The notes below the pieces were generated by a model, which worked only from the letters and a program-made list of their open reading frames with translations, was not told where the DNA came from and did not search any database. DNA of 12,897 bases from Ahniella sp. (GTDB lineage: Bacteria; Pseudomonadota; Gammaproteobacteria; Xanthomonadales; Ahniellaceae), in assembly GCA_016712105.1 (NCBI GenBank), contig JADJRU010000035.1, positions 1 to 12,897 of the forward strand, read 5' to 3'. This document shows, in pieces, positions 1-7,884 of this stretch. The translations under genes were made by a program, and so were the position numbers. The stretch's first letter is position 1. Every line of letters starts with the position of its first letter.

Positions 1-649
1 AACCCGAACTGCGCAGCGCACGGTGGAATCGCTGGATCGGGGCACGCAGCTTGATCGGATACCAGATCGCATAAATGCCGGTCGGCCATTTGAGCTGCGC
101 CATCGCCAGCGTCGACTGAATGACCTTGAACTCGTCTTCCTGGGCTTCAAACGGCGGGTCGATGAGCACCAGACCCCGTTTTTCCTTGGGTGGTACCAGC
201 CCGTTCAGTGCCTCGTACCCGTCACGGGTATGGACGGACACACGGCTGTCACCGCGGAACAGGCGCCGCAATTCGATCGATTCCTCTTCCTGAAGCTCAC
301 AGAGCGTCAGACGGTCCTGGTCGCGCAACATCAAGCGCGCGATCTGCGGACTGCCGGGGTAAACCGAGAATCCCGCCGTGTGGGGTTGTTGCAGGCGAAC
401 CAGGTTGAGATAGGCATGCACCAGCGTAGGCAGCCGCTCGACACCCAGCAGACGCGCGATGCCATCGCGGTACTCGCCGGTCTTCTGTGCTTCGGGTTGC
501 AGCAAGTCGTACCGACCGGCCCCGGCATGGGTGTCGATGACGTGGAATGGGGTCTGTTTCTGCTTCAGCGACTCGATCAGGGCGACCAATACGATGTGTT
601 TGACCACATCGGCAAAGTTTCCGGCGTGATAGGCGTGGTGATAGTTCAT
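1..649 (-). CDS. rlmJ: 23S rRNA (adenine(2030)-N6)-methyltransferase RlmJ, 3' end cut by window edge
   Basis: RlmJ transfers a methyl group from S-adenosylmethionine to N6 of A2030 in 23S rRNA; it is a single-domain cytoplasmic enzyme. Reading in from the start at 649, the protein begins MNYHHAYHAGNFADVVKH, the family's characteristic N-terminus. It has the SAM-binding DTHAGAGRY at residues 39-47, then YPGSPQIARL, and the catalytic DPPF at residues 164-167. The Asp number equals D164 of the E. coli enzyme, although E. coli has DPPY. The 216 residues visible compare with about 280 in the family, so roughly 64 C-terminal residues lie beyond the left edge. A GGGAAG stretch just upstream of the ATG can serve as ribosome-binding site. 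The gene lies 160 bp downstream of carA on the same strand and has its own promoter candidate. Confidence 0.95.
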   Translation of the reverse strand, partial: MNYHHAYHAGNFADVVKHIVLVALIESLKQKQTPFHVIDTHAGAGRYDLLQPEAQKTGEYRDGIARLLGVERLPTLVHAYLNLVRLQQPHTAGFSVYPGSPQIARLMLRDQDRLTLCELQEEESIELRRLFRGDSRVSVHTRDGYEALNGLVPPKEKRGLVLIDPPFEAQEDEFKVIQSTLAMAQLKWPTGIYAIWYPIKLRAPIQRFHRALRSSG

Positions 650-702
650 CCGGGCTTCCCGTCATTGGAGTGGACGCGCAGTCGTCCATGGCGCGCCAAT
701 GG

Positions 703-731
703 AGTATCGACAGCAATGCGCTCGTCTGCAA
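703..731 (-). promoter_or_regulatory. candidate sigma-70 promoter for rlmJ
   Basis: On the minus strand, TTGCAG (726-731) and GATACT (703-708) are separated by exactly 17 bases. They sit about 55 bases upstream of the rlmJ start, in the gap after carA. The match is 3 of 6 and 4 of 6 to the consensus hexamers, so this is only suggestive. Confidence 0.3.
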
Positions 732-809
732 GCCGGGATTGGCAAGCAAGTCACAGATACCGGCAGATCACGGGACGGGCGCGCCGGAACCGCCGACGGC
801 CGGATGGCC

Positions 810-1964
810 TCAAGCGGCGCGTGTGCTGTCCATCAGGACCATGAAGCGGTCGAACAGACCTTCGACGTCCCGCGGGCCTGGACTGGCTTCCGGATGCCCC
901 TGGAAACTGAATGCGGGCGCATTGGCCAGTTCGATTCCCTGCAGCGAGCCATCGAACAGCGAACGGTGCGTGGCACGGACATGCGCCGGCAGCGTTGCTT
1001 CGTCGACGGCAAACCCGTGATTCTGGCTGGAAATCATGACCTTCCGGCTGTCGAGATCGACAACCGGGTGGTTCGCACCATGGTGACCGAATTTCATTTT
1101 GACGGTGCGGGCGCCGGCGGCCAGTCCGAGTAACTGGTGGCCCAGACAGATCCCGAACACCGGCAAGCGCTTGTCCAGAAACACCCGGATCGCCTCAATC
1201 GCGTAATCGCAGGGCTCGGGATCACCCGGTCCGTTCGACAGGAACACACCGTCCGGCTTGAGCGCCAGCACGGCGTCTGCCGGAGTCTGCGCGGGAACGA
1301 TCGTGATTCGGCAGCCGCGGTCGGCGAGCAAGCGCAAAATGTTCGCTTTCACACCAAAATCGTAGGCCACTACGTGATAGCGCGACTCAACCTGCCGAAA
1401 AGCCTGCAGGTCAAGCTCCCAGGTGCCCTCGGTCCAGGACACCGTCGAAGTGCGCGACACCACTTTGGCCAGATCCATGCCTTTGAGCCCCGGAAACGCA
1501 CGCGCCTTGGCGATCGCACCCGCTTCGTCGGCAGCGCCGGCACCGGCAACCAGACAGCCGTTCTGCGCACCATGTTCGCGCAGGATCCGCGTGAGCTTGC
1601 GGGTATCGATGTCGGAAATGGCTGGAATGCCTTCGCCACGCAGGTAATCGCCGAGCGACCGGGTGGCGCGCCATTGGCGCGAGCCTTCGGTCGCGGAGCG
1701 GACGATCAGGCCCGCAGCGTGGATCTGGCTGGATTCTGCGTCGACCTCGTTGACGCCGGTGTTGCCAATGTGCGGGTACGTCAGGGTGACCAACTGCTGG
1801 CTATAGCTCGGATCGGTCAGGATTTCCTGATACCCGGTCATGGCGGTGTTGAACACCACTTCGCCAACCCGCTCGGTTTCGGCACCGAAAGACAGCCCCC
1901 GGAACACGGTGCCATCCGCCAGGGCAAGAAGGGCGGGCACACGTTTCGGGGAAATGCTGGGCAT
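810..1964 (-). CDS. carA: carbamoyl-phosphate synthase small (glutamine amidotransferase) subunit
   Basis: CarA hydrolyses glutamine and channels ammonia to the large subunit CarB, which makes carbamoyl phosphate for pyrimidine and arginine synthesis. The 384-residue protein is full length (E. coli about 382) and aligns from end to end. The N-terminal domain has GEVVFNTAMTGYQEILTDPS. The class I amidotransferase domain has the nucleophile Cys273 in GICLGHQ and His357/Glu359 in GHPEASPGP, completing the triad. The start at 1964 is chosen because the protein then aligns at the N-terminus; no Shine-Dalgarno sequence is visible, and a hairpin occupies that position. carB does not follow, as it does in many relatives; rlmJ does. 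The gene upstream on the other strand is an unrelated small membrane protein. Confidence 0.97.
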   Translation of the reverse strand: MPSISPKRVPALLALADGTVFRGLSFGAETERVGEVVFNTAMTGYQEILTDPSYSQQLVTLTYPHIGNTGVNEVDAESSQIHAAGLIVRSATEGSRQWRATRSLGDYLRGEGIPAISDIDTRKLTRILREHGAQNGCLVAGAGAADEAGAIAKARAFPGLKGMDLAKVVSRTSTVSWTEGTWELDLQAFRQVESRYHVVAYDFGVKANILRLLADRGCRITIVPAQTPADAVLALKPDGVFLSNGPGDPEPCDYAIEAIRVFLDKRLPVFGICLGHQLLGLAAGARTVKMKFGHHGANHPVVDLDSRKVMISSQNHGFAVDEATLPAHVRATHRSLFDGSLQGIELANAPAFSFQGHPEASPGPRDVEGLFDRFMVLMDSTRAA

Positions 1965-1973
1965 GTCGGTTCG

Positions 1974-1994
1974 TTGTCCGGTTCACCCGGACAA
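1974..1994 (-). promoter_or_regulatory. inverted repeat/hairpin in the carA leader
   Basis: TTGTCCGG and CCGGACAA form a perfect 8-bp inverted repeat around a 5-base loop. In the carA transcript this stem ends 9 bases before the ATG, where a ribosome-binding site would be expected, and no GGAG-like motif is seen. It could be a translational control hairpin or, as DNA, a dyad operator. The structure is seen directly; its role is inferred. Confidence 0.5.
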
Positions 1995-2016
1995 TTCCAT
2001 TGATTGGGAGCTTCGG

Positions 2017-2046
2017 ATTTTAGCGTGCCCGTCTCGGGGACGGCAA
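2017..2046 (-). promoter_or_regulatory. sigma-70-type promoter for carA
   Basis: On the minus strand TTGCCG (2041-2046) and TAAAAT (2017-2022, 5 of 6 to consensus) are 18 bases apart. Transcription would start near 2010, giving a leader of about 45 bases that contains the hairpin at 1974-1994. The spacer itself carries a small dyad, CCCG-TCT-CGGG (2028-2038), a possible operator. Confidence 0.55.
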
Positions 2047-2133
2047 ATGAATCCGCGGCCGATTCCGGGACAAGCACTTCGCACAAGCCAGGCCGCAACC
2101 AATACACTTGGTCACGCCACCGCGAGTCAGGCC

Positions 2134-2487
2134 ATGACCGACCCCTACCAGCCGCCGCAACAACCGATCGCAGATTTGGCCAAACCGCAGTTCTCGGTCC
2201 TGAAGTTCATTCTTGGCATGGCGCTGCCGGTCGTCTGCGCCGGCATCACGTTCGTGTTGTTCGTGTTCGCGATCGGCTGGGCCTATGGCAATCAGGGCGA
2301 CAGCAGCGGTGCCGAGTATGTGGTCCTGGCGGGACTGGCGTCCCCGACCGTCGCCCTGCTGGGCCTGGAGATCTTTTCCTGGTCAAACGAATGCGCGAAT
2401 GGGCCTTGGGCGTTGCCGATCGGGTTTGGCTTGGTCGTGCTGCTGGTCGCGGCGTGTTTTGGCGTGATCTGGCTGGACACGCTCTGA
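2134..2487 (+). CDS. small three-helix membrane protein of unknown function
   Basis: This 117-residue protein is not recognised. It begins MTDPYQPPQQPIADLAKP, a short proline-rich cytoplasmic-looking tail. Three hydrophobic stretches follow, which I read as transmembrane helices: residues about 23-52 (FILGMALPVV...), 62-84 (VVLAGLASPTVALLGLEIF) and 93-114 (LPIGFGLVVLLVAACFG). The reading frame is open further upstream, to about 1840. The start at 2134 is preferred because the upstream extension would run through the carA promoter and into carA and reads as low-complexity antisense sequence. The ribosome-binding site is weak. It is the only plus-strand gene among minus-strand housekeeping genes, divergent from carA and ending 10 bp from the convergent dapB. 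Charged residues in the helices are few, so nothing points to transport or catalysis. Confidence 0.7.
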   Translation: MTDPYQPPQQPIADLAKPQFSVLKFILGMALPVVCAGITFVLFVFAIGWAYGNQGDSSGAEYVVLAGLASPTVALLGLEIFSWSNECANGPWALPIGFGLVVLLVAACFGVIWLDTL

Positions 2488-2497
2488 GTTGCCCCCT

Positions 2498-3298
2498 TCA
2501 GCCCAGCACGTCTTCCATCCGATACAACCCAGCCGGCCGGCCGATGATCCACTCTGCGGCCCGAAGCGCGCCGCGTGCAAAAAGATCGCGATGACCGGCG
2601 CTGTGCGACAAGGTCAGACGTTCGCCTTCCAGAGCAAACAGCACCGTGTGTTCGCCGACCACATCACCCGCACGCAGGCTGGCAAAGCCGATTTCGCCGG
2701 GCTGACGCGCACTCTGTAACGCGGCACGATCGGTCACGGCGACCGTGTCGAGCACGATCTCGCGACCTTCGGCGACAGCTTGCCCCAAGTGCCAGGCTGT
2801 ACCTGACGGAGCGTCCTGCTTGTGGCGATGATGCGTTTCGACGATCTCGACATCGGCCGATGAACCCAAAGCCCTGCTGGCTTCGCGCACCAACCGGGTC
2901 AACAGTGCCACGCCAACGCTGAAGTTCGCCGACCAGATCACCGGAATGTGCTGTGCGGCATGTGCCAGTTCACTTTGCTGCAAGGGATTCAGGCCGGTCG
3001 TGCCGCTCACAAACGCAGCACCGCGGTACCGCGCCAGCTCCAGCGCCGCACTGAAACTCTCGCCATGCGAAAAGTCCATCAGCACCGAACACTCGGCATC
3101 GGGATCCAGTGCATCGAGGAATTCCTGATCGACCTTCGCGCCGGACACGTGATCGGCGATCGGTTCGCCGACCCATGCGGAACCCGGGCGAACCAATGCG
3201 GCGCCGAGCTTGAGACTCGATTCCGGCAACAATCGCAGGATGGATTGGCCCATACGCCCGGCCGCCCCATGCAGCACGAGGTACCGGGCAGCGGTCAT
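2498..3298 (-). CDS. dapB: 4-hydroxy-tetrahydrodipicolinate reductase
   Basis: DapB reduces 4-hydroxy-tetrahydrodipicolinate with NAD(P)H in the diaminopimelate/lysine pathway, which also supplies peptidoglycan. The 266-residue protein is full length. It has the Rossmann motif GAAGRMG (11-17), SGTTG (98-102) and the active-site block ETHHRHKQDAPSGTA (154-168), with the catalytic His pair 156-157 and Lys160, and it ends in the typical GLYRMEDVLG. The ATG overlaps the stop of the preceding kdsA frame by four bases (ATGA), indicating translational coupling. An AGGG about 12 bases upstream may act as ribosome-binding site. Placement directly after kdsA is unusual: many gammaproteobacteria have eno there. 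Confidence 0.96.
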   Translation of the reverse strand: MTAARYLVLHGAAGRMGQSILRLLPESSLKLGAALVRPGSAWVGEPIADHVSGAKVDQEFLDALDPDAECSVLMDFSHGESFSAALELARYRGAAFVSGTTGLNPLQQSELAHAAQHIPVIWSANFSVGVALLTRLVREASRALGSSADVEIVETHHRHKQDAPSGTAWHLGQAVAEGREIVLDTVAVTDRAALQSARQPGEIGFASLRAGDVVGEHTVLFALEGERLTLSHSAGHRDLFARGALRAAEWIIGRPAGLYRMEDVLG

Positions 3299-4127
3299 GC
3301 CGGCAATCCCTTCGCGAGGCGATCAAAGGCCTGCAGTTGCACCAGCAGCTCGCGCATCTGATGTAACGGCCAGGCATTCGGACCATCCGACATGGCGTGC
3401 TCCGGATCCGGATGGGTTTCCATGAACAATCCCGACACCCCGACGGCGACGGCCGCCCGCGCCAGCGCCGGGACGAACTCGCGTTGGCCACCCGACTTGT
3501 CGCCCTGCCCGCCCGGCAATTGCACCGAATGGGTCGCGTCGAACACCACCGGGCAACCGGTTTCGCGCATCACCACGAGGAACGCATATCGGACACCAGA
3601 TTGTTGTAGCCGAAACTCACGCCGCGTTCGCAGACCATGATCTGGCTGTTGCCGGTCGCCTTGGCCTTGTCAGCCACATGGCGCATGTCCCAAGGCGCTA
3701 GAAATTGGCCTTTCTTGATGTTGACGGGTTTCCCGGCGGAACAGACGTTCTGGATGAAATCGGTTTGCCGACACAGGAAGGCAGGCGTCTGCAACACGTC
3801 GACGACGGACGCCACTTCCTGCATCGGTGTGTATTCATGCACATCAGTCAGCACGGGCACACCGATTTGGCGTTTCACCTCGGCCAGCACTTTCAGGCCA
3901 CCCTCCAGACCGGGGCCCCGAAAACTCTTGCCGGACGAACGATTCGCCTTGTCGAAGCTGGATTTGTAGATGAACGGCACACCCAGTGCGGCGGTCATTT
4001 CCTTCAGTTGGCCGGCCGTATCGAGCGCCAGTTGCAGCGACTCGATCACACACGGCCCGGCGATCAGGAAGAACGGCCGGTCCATGCCGACTTCGAAACC
4101 ACAGAGATTCATGAGGTTGTTGCTCAT
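3295..4127 (-). pseudogene. kdsA: 3-deoxy-8-phosphooctulonate synthase, interrupted by a one-base frameshift
   Basis: KdsA condenses arabinose 5-phosphate with phosphoenolpyruvate to give Kdo 8-phosphate for lipopolysaccharide. The first frame (from 4127) runs 183 family-like residues to NNLVSDMRS and then reaches TGA. The remainder, VVMRETGCPVVFDATHSVQ onward, continues in another frame to 3295. Restoring one C (minus strand, TTCC to TTCCC, at 3579-3580) gives DMRSLVVMRETG and a 277-residue protein of normal length. It is the metal-dependent type: Cys26 (AGPC), His200 (DATHS), Glu237 (METHP) and Asp248 (SDG) each differ by 15 from the Aquifex ligands C11, H185, E222 and D233. The start shares one base with the pyrG stop (TGATG). 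Either the gene is mutated or the sequence has a base error; the family is normally essential, which favours error. Confidence 0.93.
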
Positions 4128-5779
4128 CAGGCCACCAACTGGCGGACGTTGCTGCCGCGTTGTTTATGTTCCAGTGCTGCCTTGACGAACCCCTTGAACA
4201 GCGGATGCGACTGGCGTGGCGTGGACATGAATTCCGGATGCGCCTGGCAGGCCACGAACCACGGATGGTCTTTCAGTTCGATCATCTCGACGAGCATGTC
4301 GTCGATGGATTTGCCGCAAATGACCAAACCATGGTCTTCCAACTGCTGGCGATAGCGGTTGTTGAATTCGTAACGATGGCGATGGCGTTCGACGATGACG
4401 TCCTGGCCATACAACTCACGCGCCAGCGTCCCTTGCTTCAGACGACACTCCTGGGCACCCAGACGCATCGTGCCGCCCTTGTCGGACAACTCGTCGCGGC
4501 GAACTGTGTCACCGCTTGCAGTCGTCCACTCGGTGATCAGCGCAATGACCGGATGCGGGCTCTGGCGATCGTTTTCGGTGCTATTCGCACCCGCGAGACC
4601 ACAGACGTTGCGCGCGAATTCGACGGTTGCGGCATGCATACCGTAACAAATGCCGAAGTACGGCACCTTGCGGGTCCGGGCGAATCCGGCCGCCTGAACC
4701 TTGCCTTCAAAACCGCGCCGGCCAAAGCCACCCGGCACCAGGATGGCATCGAAGCCCTCGAGGCTCTGCGTGCCGTCGGTTTCGATGGCATCCGACTCCA
4801 ACCAGTGCAGGTTGACCTTGACGCGATTGTGGATACCACCATGCACCAGCGCTTCGCCAAGTGACTTGTAGGCATCCTTGTGTTCGACGTACTTACCGAC
4901 GATGGCGATATTGACGCTGTCGGTCGGCTTCTCGACCGAGTCGACCACCCGTTGCCAGTCACTCAGATCACATGCCTTGGCCGGCAATCGCAATTGCTTG
5001 ATCACCAGCTCATCGAGGCCTTGCTCGTGCAGCCACAGCGGGATGCCATAGATATTCGGCAGGTCGACTGCGGAAATGACCGCCTGGGTCGGCACGTTCG
5101 TGAACATGGCGATCTTGCGGCGTTCGGCATCCGGCAGTTCGTCTTCACAACGACACAGCAGGATGTCGGCCTGGATGCCGATGTTCCGGAGTTCCTTCAC
5201 CGAGTGCTGGGTGGGCTTGGTCTTGATTTCGCCGGCCGCCTTGATGAACGGCACCAAGGTCAAGTGCATGAACAAGGTCTTGTCGGCACCGTGTTCGATC
5301 CGCAGCTGCCGGATGGCCTCGAGGAAGGGCTGCGATTCGATGTCGCCGACCGTGCCGCCAATCTCGACCAGAGCGACATCAAAACCCTGGGTCGCATCAA
5401 GCACACGTGTCTTGATCTCGTCGGTGATGTGCGGAATGACCTGCACGGTGGCACCGAGATAATCGCCGCGGCGTTCCTTGCGGATGACGGACTCGTAGAT
5501 CTTGCCGGTGGTCACCGCATTCGCGGCAGACAGATGCGTGGACACGAAACGCTCGTAGTGTCCCAGATCAAGATCGGTCTCGGCACCGTCGTCGAGCACA
5601 TAGACTTCGCCATGCTGGAACGGGCTCATCGTGCCCGGATCGACGTTGATATAGGGATCGAGTTTCATCATGGTCACTTTCAGACCACGTGCCTCGAGGA
5701 TGGCGCCCAATGACGCCGATGCAATGCCCTTGCCAAGCGAGGACACCACACCGCCTGTAACGAAGATGAGGGGAGTCAT
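4127..5779 (-). CDS. pyrG: CTP synthase (glutamine-hydrolysing)
   Basis: PyrG aminates UTP to CTP using ATP and glutamine, the last step of pyrimidine nucleotide synthesis. From the ATG at 5779 it has 550 residues, close to the 545 of E. coli. The N-terminal synthetase domain opens with IFVTGGVVSSLGKG and has KLDPYINVDPGTMSP and GAETDLDLGHYERF. The C-terminal amidotransferase domain has Cys378 in GICYG and His514/Glu516 in AHPEF, each one less than the E. coli numbers. GICYGMH replaces the commoner GICLGMQ. The frame is open to 5842, but the extra residues are not family-like. It heads the operon pyrG-kdsA-dapB. A TACAAT hexamer (5806-5811) lies 27 bases upstream, without a clear -35 element. 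Confidence 0.97.
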   Translation of the reverse strand: MTPLIFVTGGVVSSLGKGIASASLGAILEARGLKVTMMKLDPYINVDPGTMSPFQHGEVYVLDDGAETDLDLGHYERFVSTHLSAANAVTTGKIYESVIRKERRGDYLGATVQVIPHITDEIKTRVLDATQGFDVALVEIGGTVGDIESQPFLEAIRQLRIEHGADKTLFMHLTLVPFIKAAGEIKTKPTQHSVKELRNIGIQADILLCRCEDELPDAERRKIAMFTNVPTQAVISAVDLPNIYGIPLWLHEQGLDELVIKQLRLPAKACDLSDWQRVVDSVEKPTDSVNIAIVGKYVEHKDAYKSLGEALVHGGIHNRVKVNLHWLESDAIETDGTQSLEGFDAILVPGGFGRRGFEGKVQAAGFARTRKVPYFGICYGMHAATVEFARNVCGLAGANSTENDRQSPHPVIALITEWTTASGDTVRRDELSDKGGTMRLGAQECRLKQGTLARELYGQDVIVERHRHRYEFNNRYRQQLEDHGLVICGKSIDDMLVEMIELKDHPWFVACQAHPEFMSTPRQSHPLFKGFVKAALEHKQRGSNVRQLVA

Positions 5780-5929
5780 GACAAATCCGGAGCAGGTAAA
5801 AGGGGATTGTAGTGGCGAACGACCGAATCGAGTAGTCAGCAATCGTCATTCATGGCCAGGGCCTGCCCAACAAAACAGGCACAAACTTCATATTTAACAA
5901 GGTGATGCGACACATTTACAGCACCAGAT

Positions 5930-5959
5930 CCGAGCGGCGGCCGTTTGACCACCGCCCGG
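5930..5959 (-). terminator. GC-rich hairpin downstream of btuB, likely transcription terminator
   Basis: Bases 5930-5942 and 5947-5959 form an uninterrupted 13-pair stem around a 4-base loop, with G-U pairs when read as minus-strand RNA. It lies 12 bases after the btuB stop codon and before the pyrG leader. No T-run follows on either strand, so it may terminate weakly or just stabilise the btuB mRNA end. Confidence 0.5.
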
Positions 5960-5971
5960 GACCTTCAGCCC

Positions 5972-7732
5972 TTACTCGCCCCAGACCAGACCCAGCGTCA
6001 CCGTGGTTCCCGGCGTGTTGTAACCGCGAACGAGTTCATAGTTCTGGTTGAGCAGGTTTTCGACCCGAGCGCCGAGTTTCAGACGGTCGGCCAGTTGGTA
6101 GTTCGCGCTCAGATTCAGCAATCCGTAGCCGGGCAACTCACCGCCGAACTCTGCGCGACGATCGACCAGCACCGTTTCGGCGCCGACTTGCCAATGCGAG
6201 GCCAATCGATAGTCGGCACTGAAGTTCAGTTTGCGTGGTGCCCGTCGGAGCAAGTCGCTATTGGAATCCTGATTCTCCGGATCCTGCAGCGTGAGGTTGC
6301 CACCGAACGTCCAATCAGCGAGTGTGCGTCGATAACTGAACTCGGCACCGTCAATGCGCACGCGGGCAATGTTGATGGCCTGGAAGTTGTCGCCCTGAAA
6401 CGCGATCAGATCGCGGACGCGCGTCCGATACAGTTGAACGGCAATTTCCTGTTCGGCGTCGGGTTGCCACCTCAGACCCAACTCCAGCGACTCCGAACGC
6501 TCCGGATCGAGCTCCGGATTTCCCGCGAACAGACCGCCGAAACCCGGCGAGTATTGCTCGGACAAGGTCGGACTGCGGAAGCCTTCGCCGTATTGTGTCA
6601 ACAGGCGCCACGAATCGGCGATCTGCCAGGCCCAGGCAGCCTGCAGCGTTTGCTCGGCGCCGAATTCGGAGTTGTCATCGATACGCGTCGCCAACTCGAA
6701 TCCATGGACACCGTAGTCGCCGGACCAGCCCAAGTGGGCGGCACGGTTGTTCCGGTGCTCACGATAGACCTCGCTGCCTGCGAATGTTTCCGATTCACCG
6801 CCCCGCTCCCGTTGGAGGTTGAGGCCGAATGAAAGATGCGCCGCTGTGCCGAGGCTGTACCGATTCTGCCAATCCAGCGAATTCCGCGCCGACTCATAGG
6901 CACTGAAGAACGCCGGCGTTTGCACGTCGTCTTCGCCATGGGACAGGCTCAACCGGTGCGACCATCGATCGTTCCAGTCGCCGGCCAGCGTGAGGGCGGC
7001 GCTGAGGCTGTCGAACTCGGATTCACCCTGATCAAATTCCACCCAGGAATCGGTCGACAGTGCGGTGAAGCTCAAGTCTTGTCCGCCGATGCCGGTTTGT
7101 GCCGAAAGGGTCGCGTGATTATTCTCGAAGCCATCCGGATCGGGATCAAAACTGAAACCACCGGGGTTCTGCGACGAGAATCCCTGGCTGTTCTGTTGCC
7201 CGACACTGGCGCTCAGACTGCCGCGTTCACCGCGTGCAGCATAGGCACCGAAGACATCCAACTGATCCTTGGACCCGACCCGGATCCCCACCAGGCCTGA
7301 TTTCGGCTGGCGCAGAAAAAATTGCACCACGCCACCGATTGCATCCGAACCCCAATACGCCGCTCGCGGACCGTACACAATCTCGACGCGGTCAATCAGA
7401 TCCGTTGGCAATTGCGAGAAGTCGTAGAAGCCGGTGTTCGCCGACGAGACGCGAACGCCGAACAACGTGGTCAAACCGCCACGTCCGCCGGTGCGGGAGA
7501 ACTCCACCCCGGCTTCAAGCCGAAGCAGTTCCAGCACATCGGAGGTCTGGCGTGATTCGATCCGCGCACGGTCGATGATCACGACCTGCGCCCGACTGGC
7601 ATCCACCGTCTCGGCAAATCCGCGAGCGGTGACAACCACCTGCTCCCCGCGAGTTTCAGCCGCAAAGGATGGCCCAGACAACACTGCAACAATGGCAACC
7701 GCCAGAGCGGACACCGGGATCACTCTATTCAT
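5972..7732 (-). CDS. btuB: TonB-dependent vitamin B12 receptor BtuB, plug core strand missing
   Basis: BtuB takes up corrinoids across the outer membrane using TonB energy. The 586-residue protein has a signal peptide (about 1-25, MNRVIPVSALAVAIVAVLSG), a TonB box EQVVVTA (30-36), a plug with RVEIVYGPRAAYWGSDAIGGVV (RVEIVYGP at 116-123) and a beta-barrel to the end. A cobalamin riboswitch upstream supports the substrate. The plug is odd: GGLTTLF (85-91) runs directly into GVRVSSANTG, whereas E. coli has 14 residues (IRGTNASHVLVLID) between the matching F and GVR. That element is nearly universal in plugs. The protein ends in VWGE rather than in an aromatic residue. The start at 7732 is preferred over the open frame to 7909, which lies inside the riboswitch; GGAG precedes the ATG by 10 bases. 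Confidence 0.9.
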   Translation of the reverse strand: MNRVIPVSALAVAIVAVLSGPSFAAETRGEQVVVTARGFAETVDASRAQVVIIDRARIESRQTSDVLELLRLEAGVEFSRTGGRGGLTTLFGVRVSSANTGFYDFSQLPTDLIDRVEIVYGPRAAYWGSDAIGGVVQFFLRQPKSGLVGIRVGSKDQLDVFGAYAARGERGSLSASVGQQNSQGFSSQNPGGFSFDPDPDGFENNHATLSAQTGIGGQDLSFTALSTDSWVEFDQGESEFDSLSAALTLAGDWNDRWSHRLSLSHGEDDVQTPAFFSAYESARNSLDWQNRYSLGTAAHLSFGLNLQRERGGESETFAGSEVYREHRNNRAAHLGWSGDYGVHGFELATRIDDNSEFGAEQTLQAAWAWQIADSWRLLTQYGEGFRSPTLSEQYSPGFGGLFAGNPELDPERSESLELGLRWQPDAEQEIAVQLYRTRVRDLIAFQGDNFQAINIARVRIDGAEFSYRRTLADWTFGGNLTLQDPENQDSNSDLLRRAPRKLNFSADYRLASHWQVGAETVLVDRRAEFGGELPGYGLLNLSANYQLADRLKLGARVENLLNQNYELVRGYNTPGTTVTLGLVWGE

Positions 7733-7884
7733 GGTTCTCAAGCTCCATATCAGAACGCGCACCCGCGAGAACACCACGCGCACAGACAGAGCCGAAGCAG
7801 GCAGAAAAAGACCATGCATCGCCCTCGCCCGCCGCGGGGAATCCTGGACATCGGCAACTGGGGACACGCAAAACGCGTCACCGA

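Noticed and set aside
23..844. Plus-strand open frame of 273 codons
   Set aside because: It is antisense to rlmJ, whose minus-strand protein matches the family throughout, including D164.
1137..2003. Plus-strand open frame of 288 codons
   Set aside because: Antisense to carA; low-complexity Arg/Gly-rich translation with no family features.
4880..5713. Plus-strand open frame of 277 codons
   Set aside because: Antisense to pyrG, a highly conserved gene in the other strand.
5779..5842. Longer N-terminus for PyrG starting at 5842
   Set aside because: The extra 21 residues are absent from the family, which starts just before IFVTGGVVSSLGKG.
5945..6832. Plus-strand open frame of 295 codons
   Set aside because: Antisense to btuB; no recognisable domain and no ribosome-binding site.
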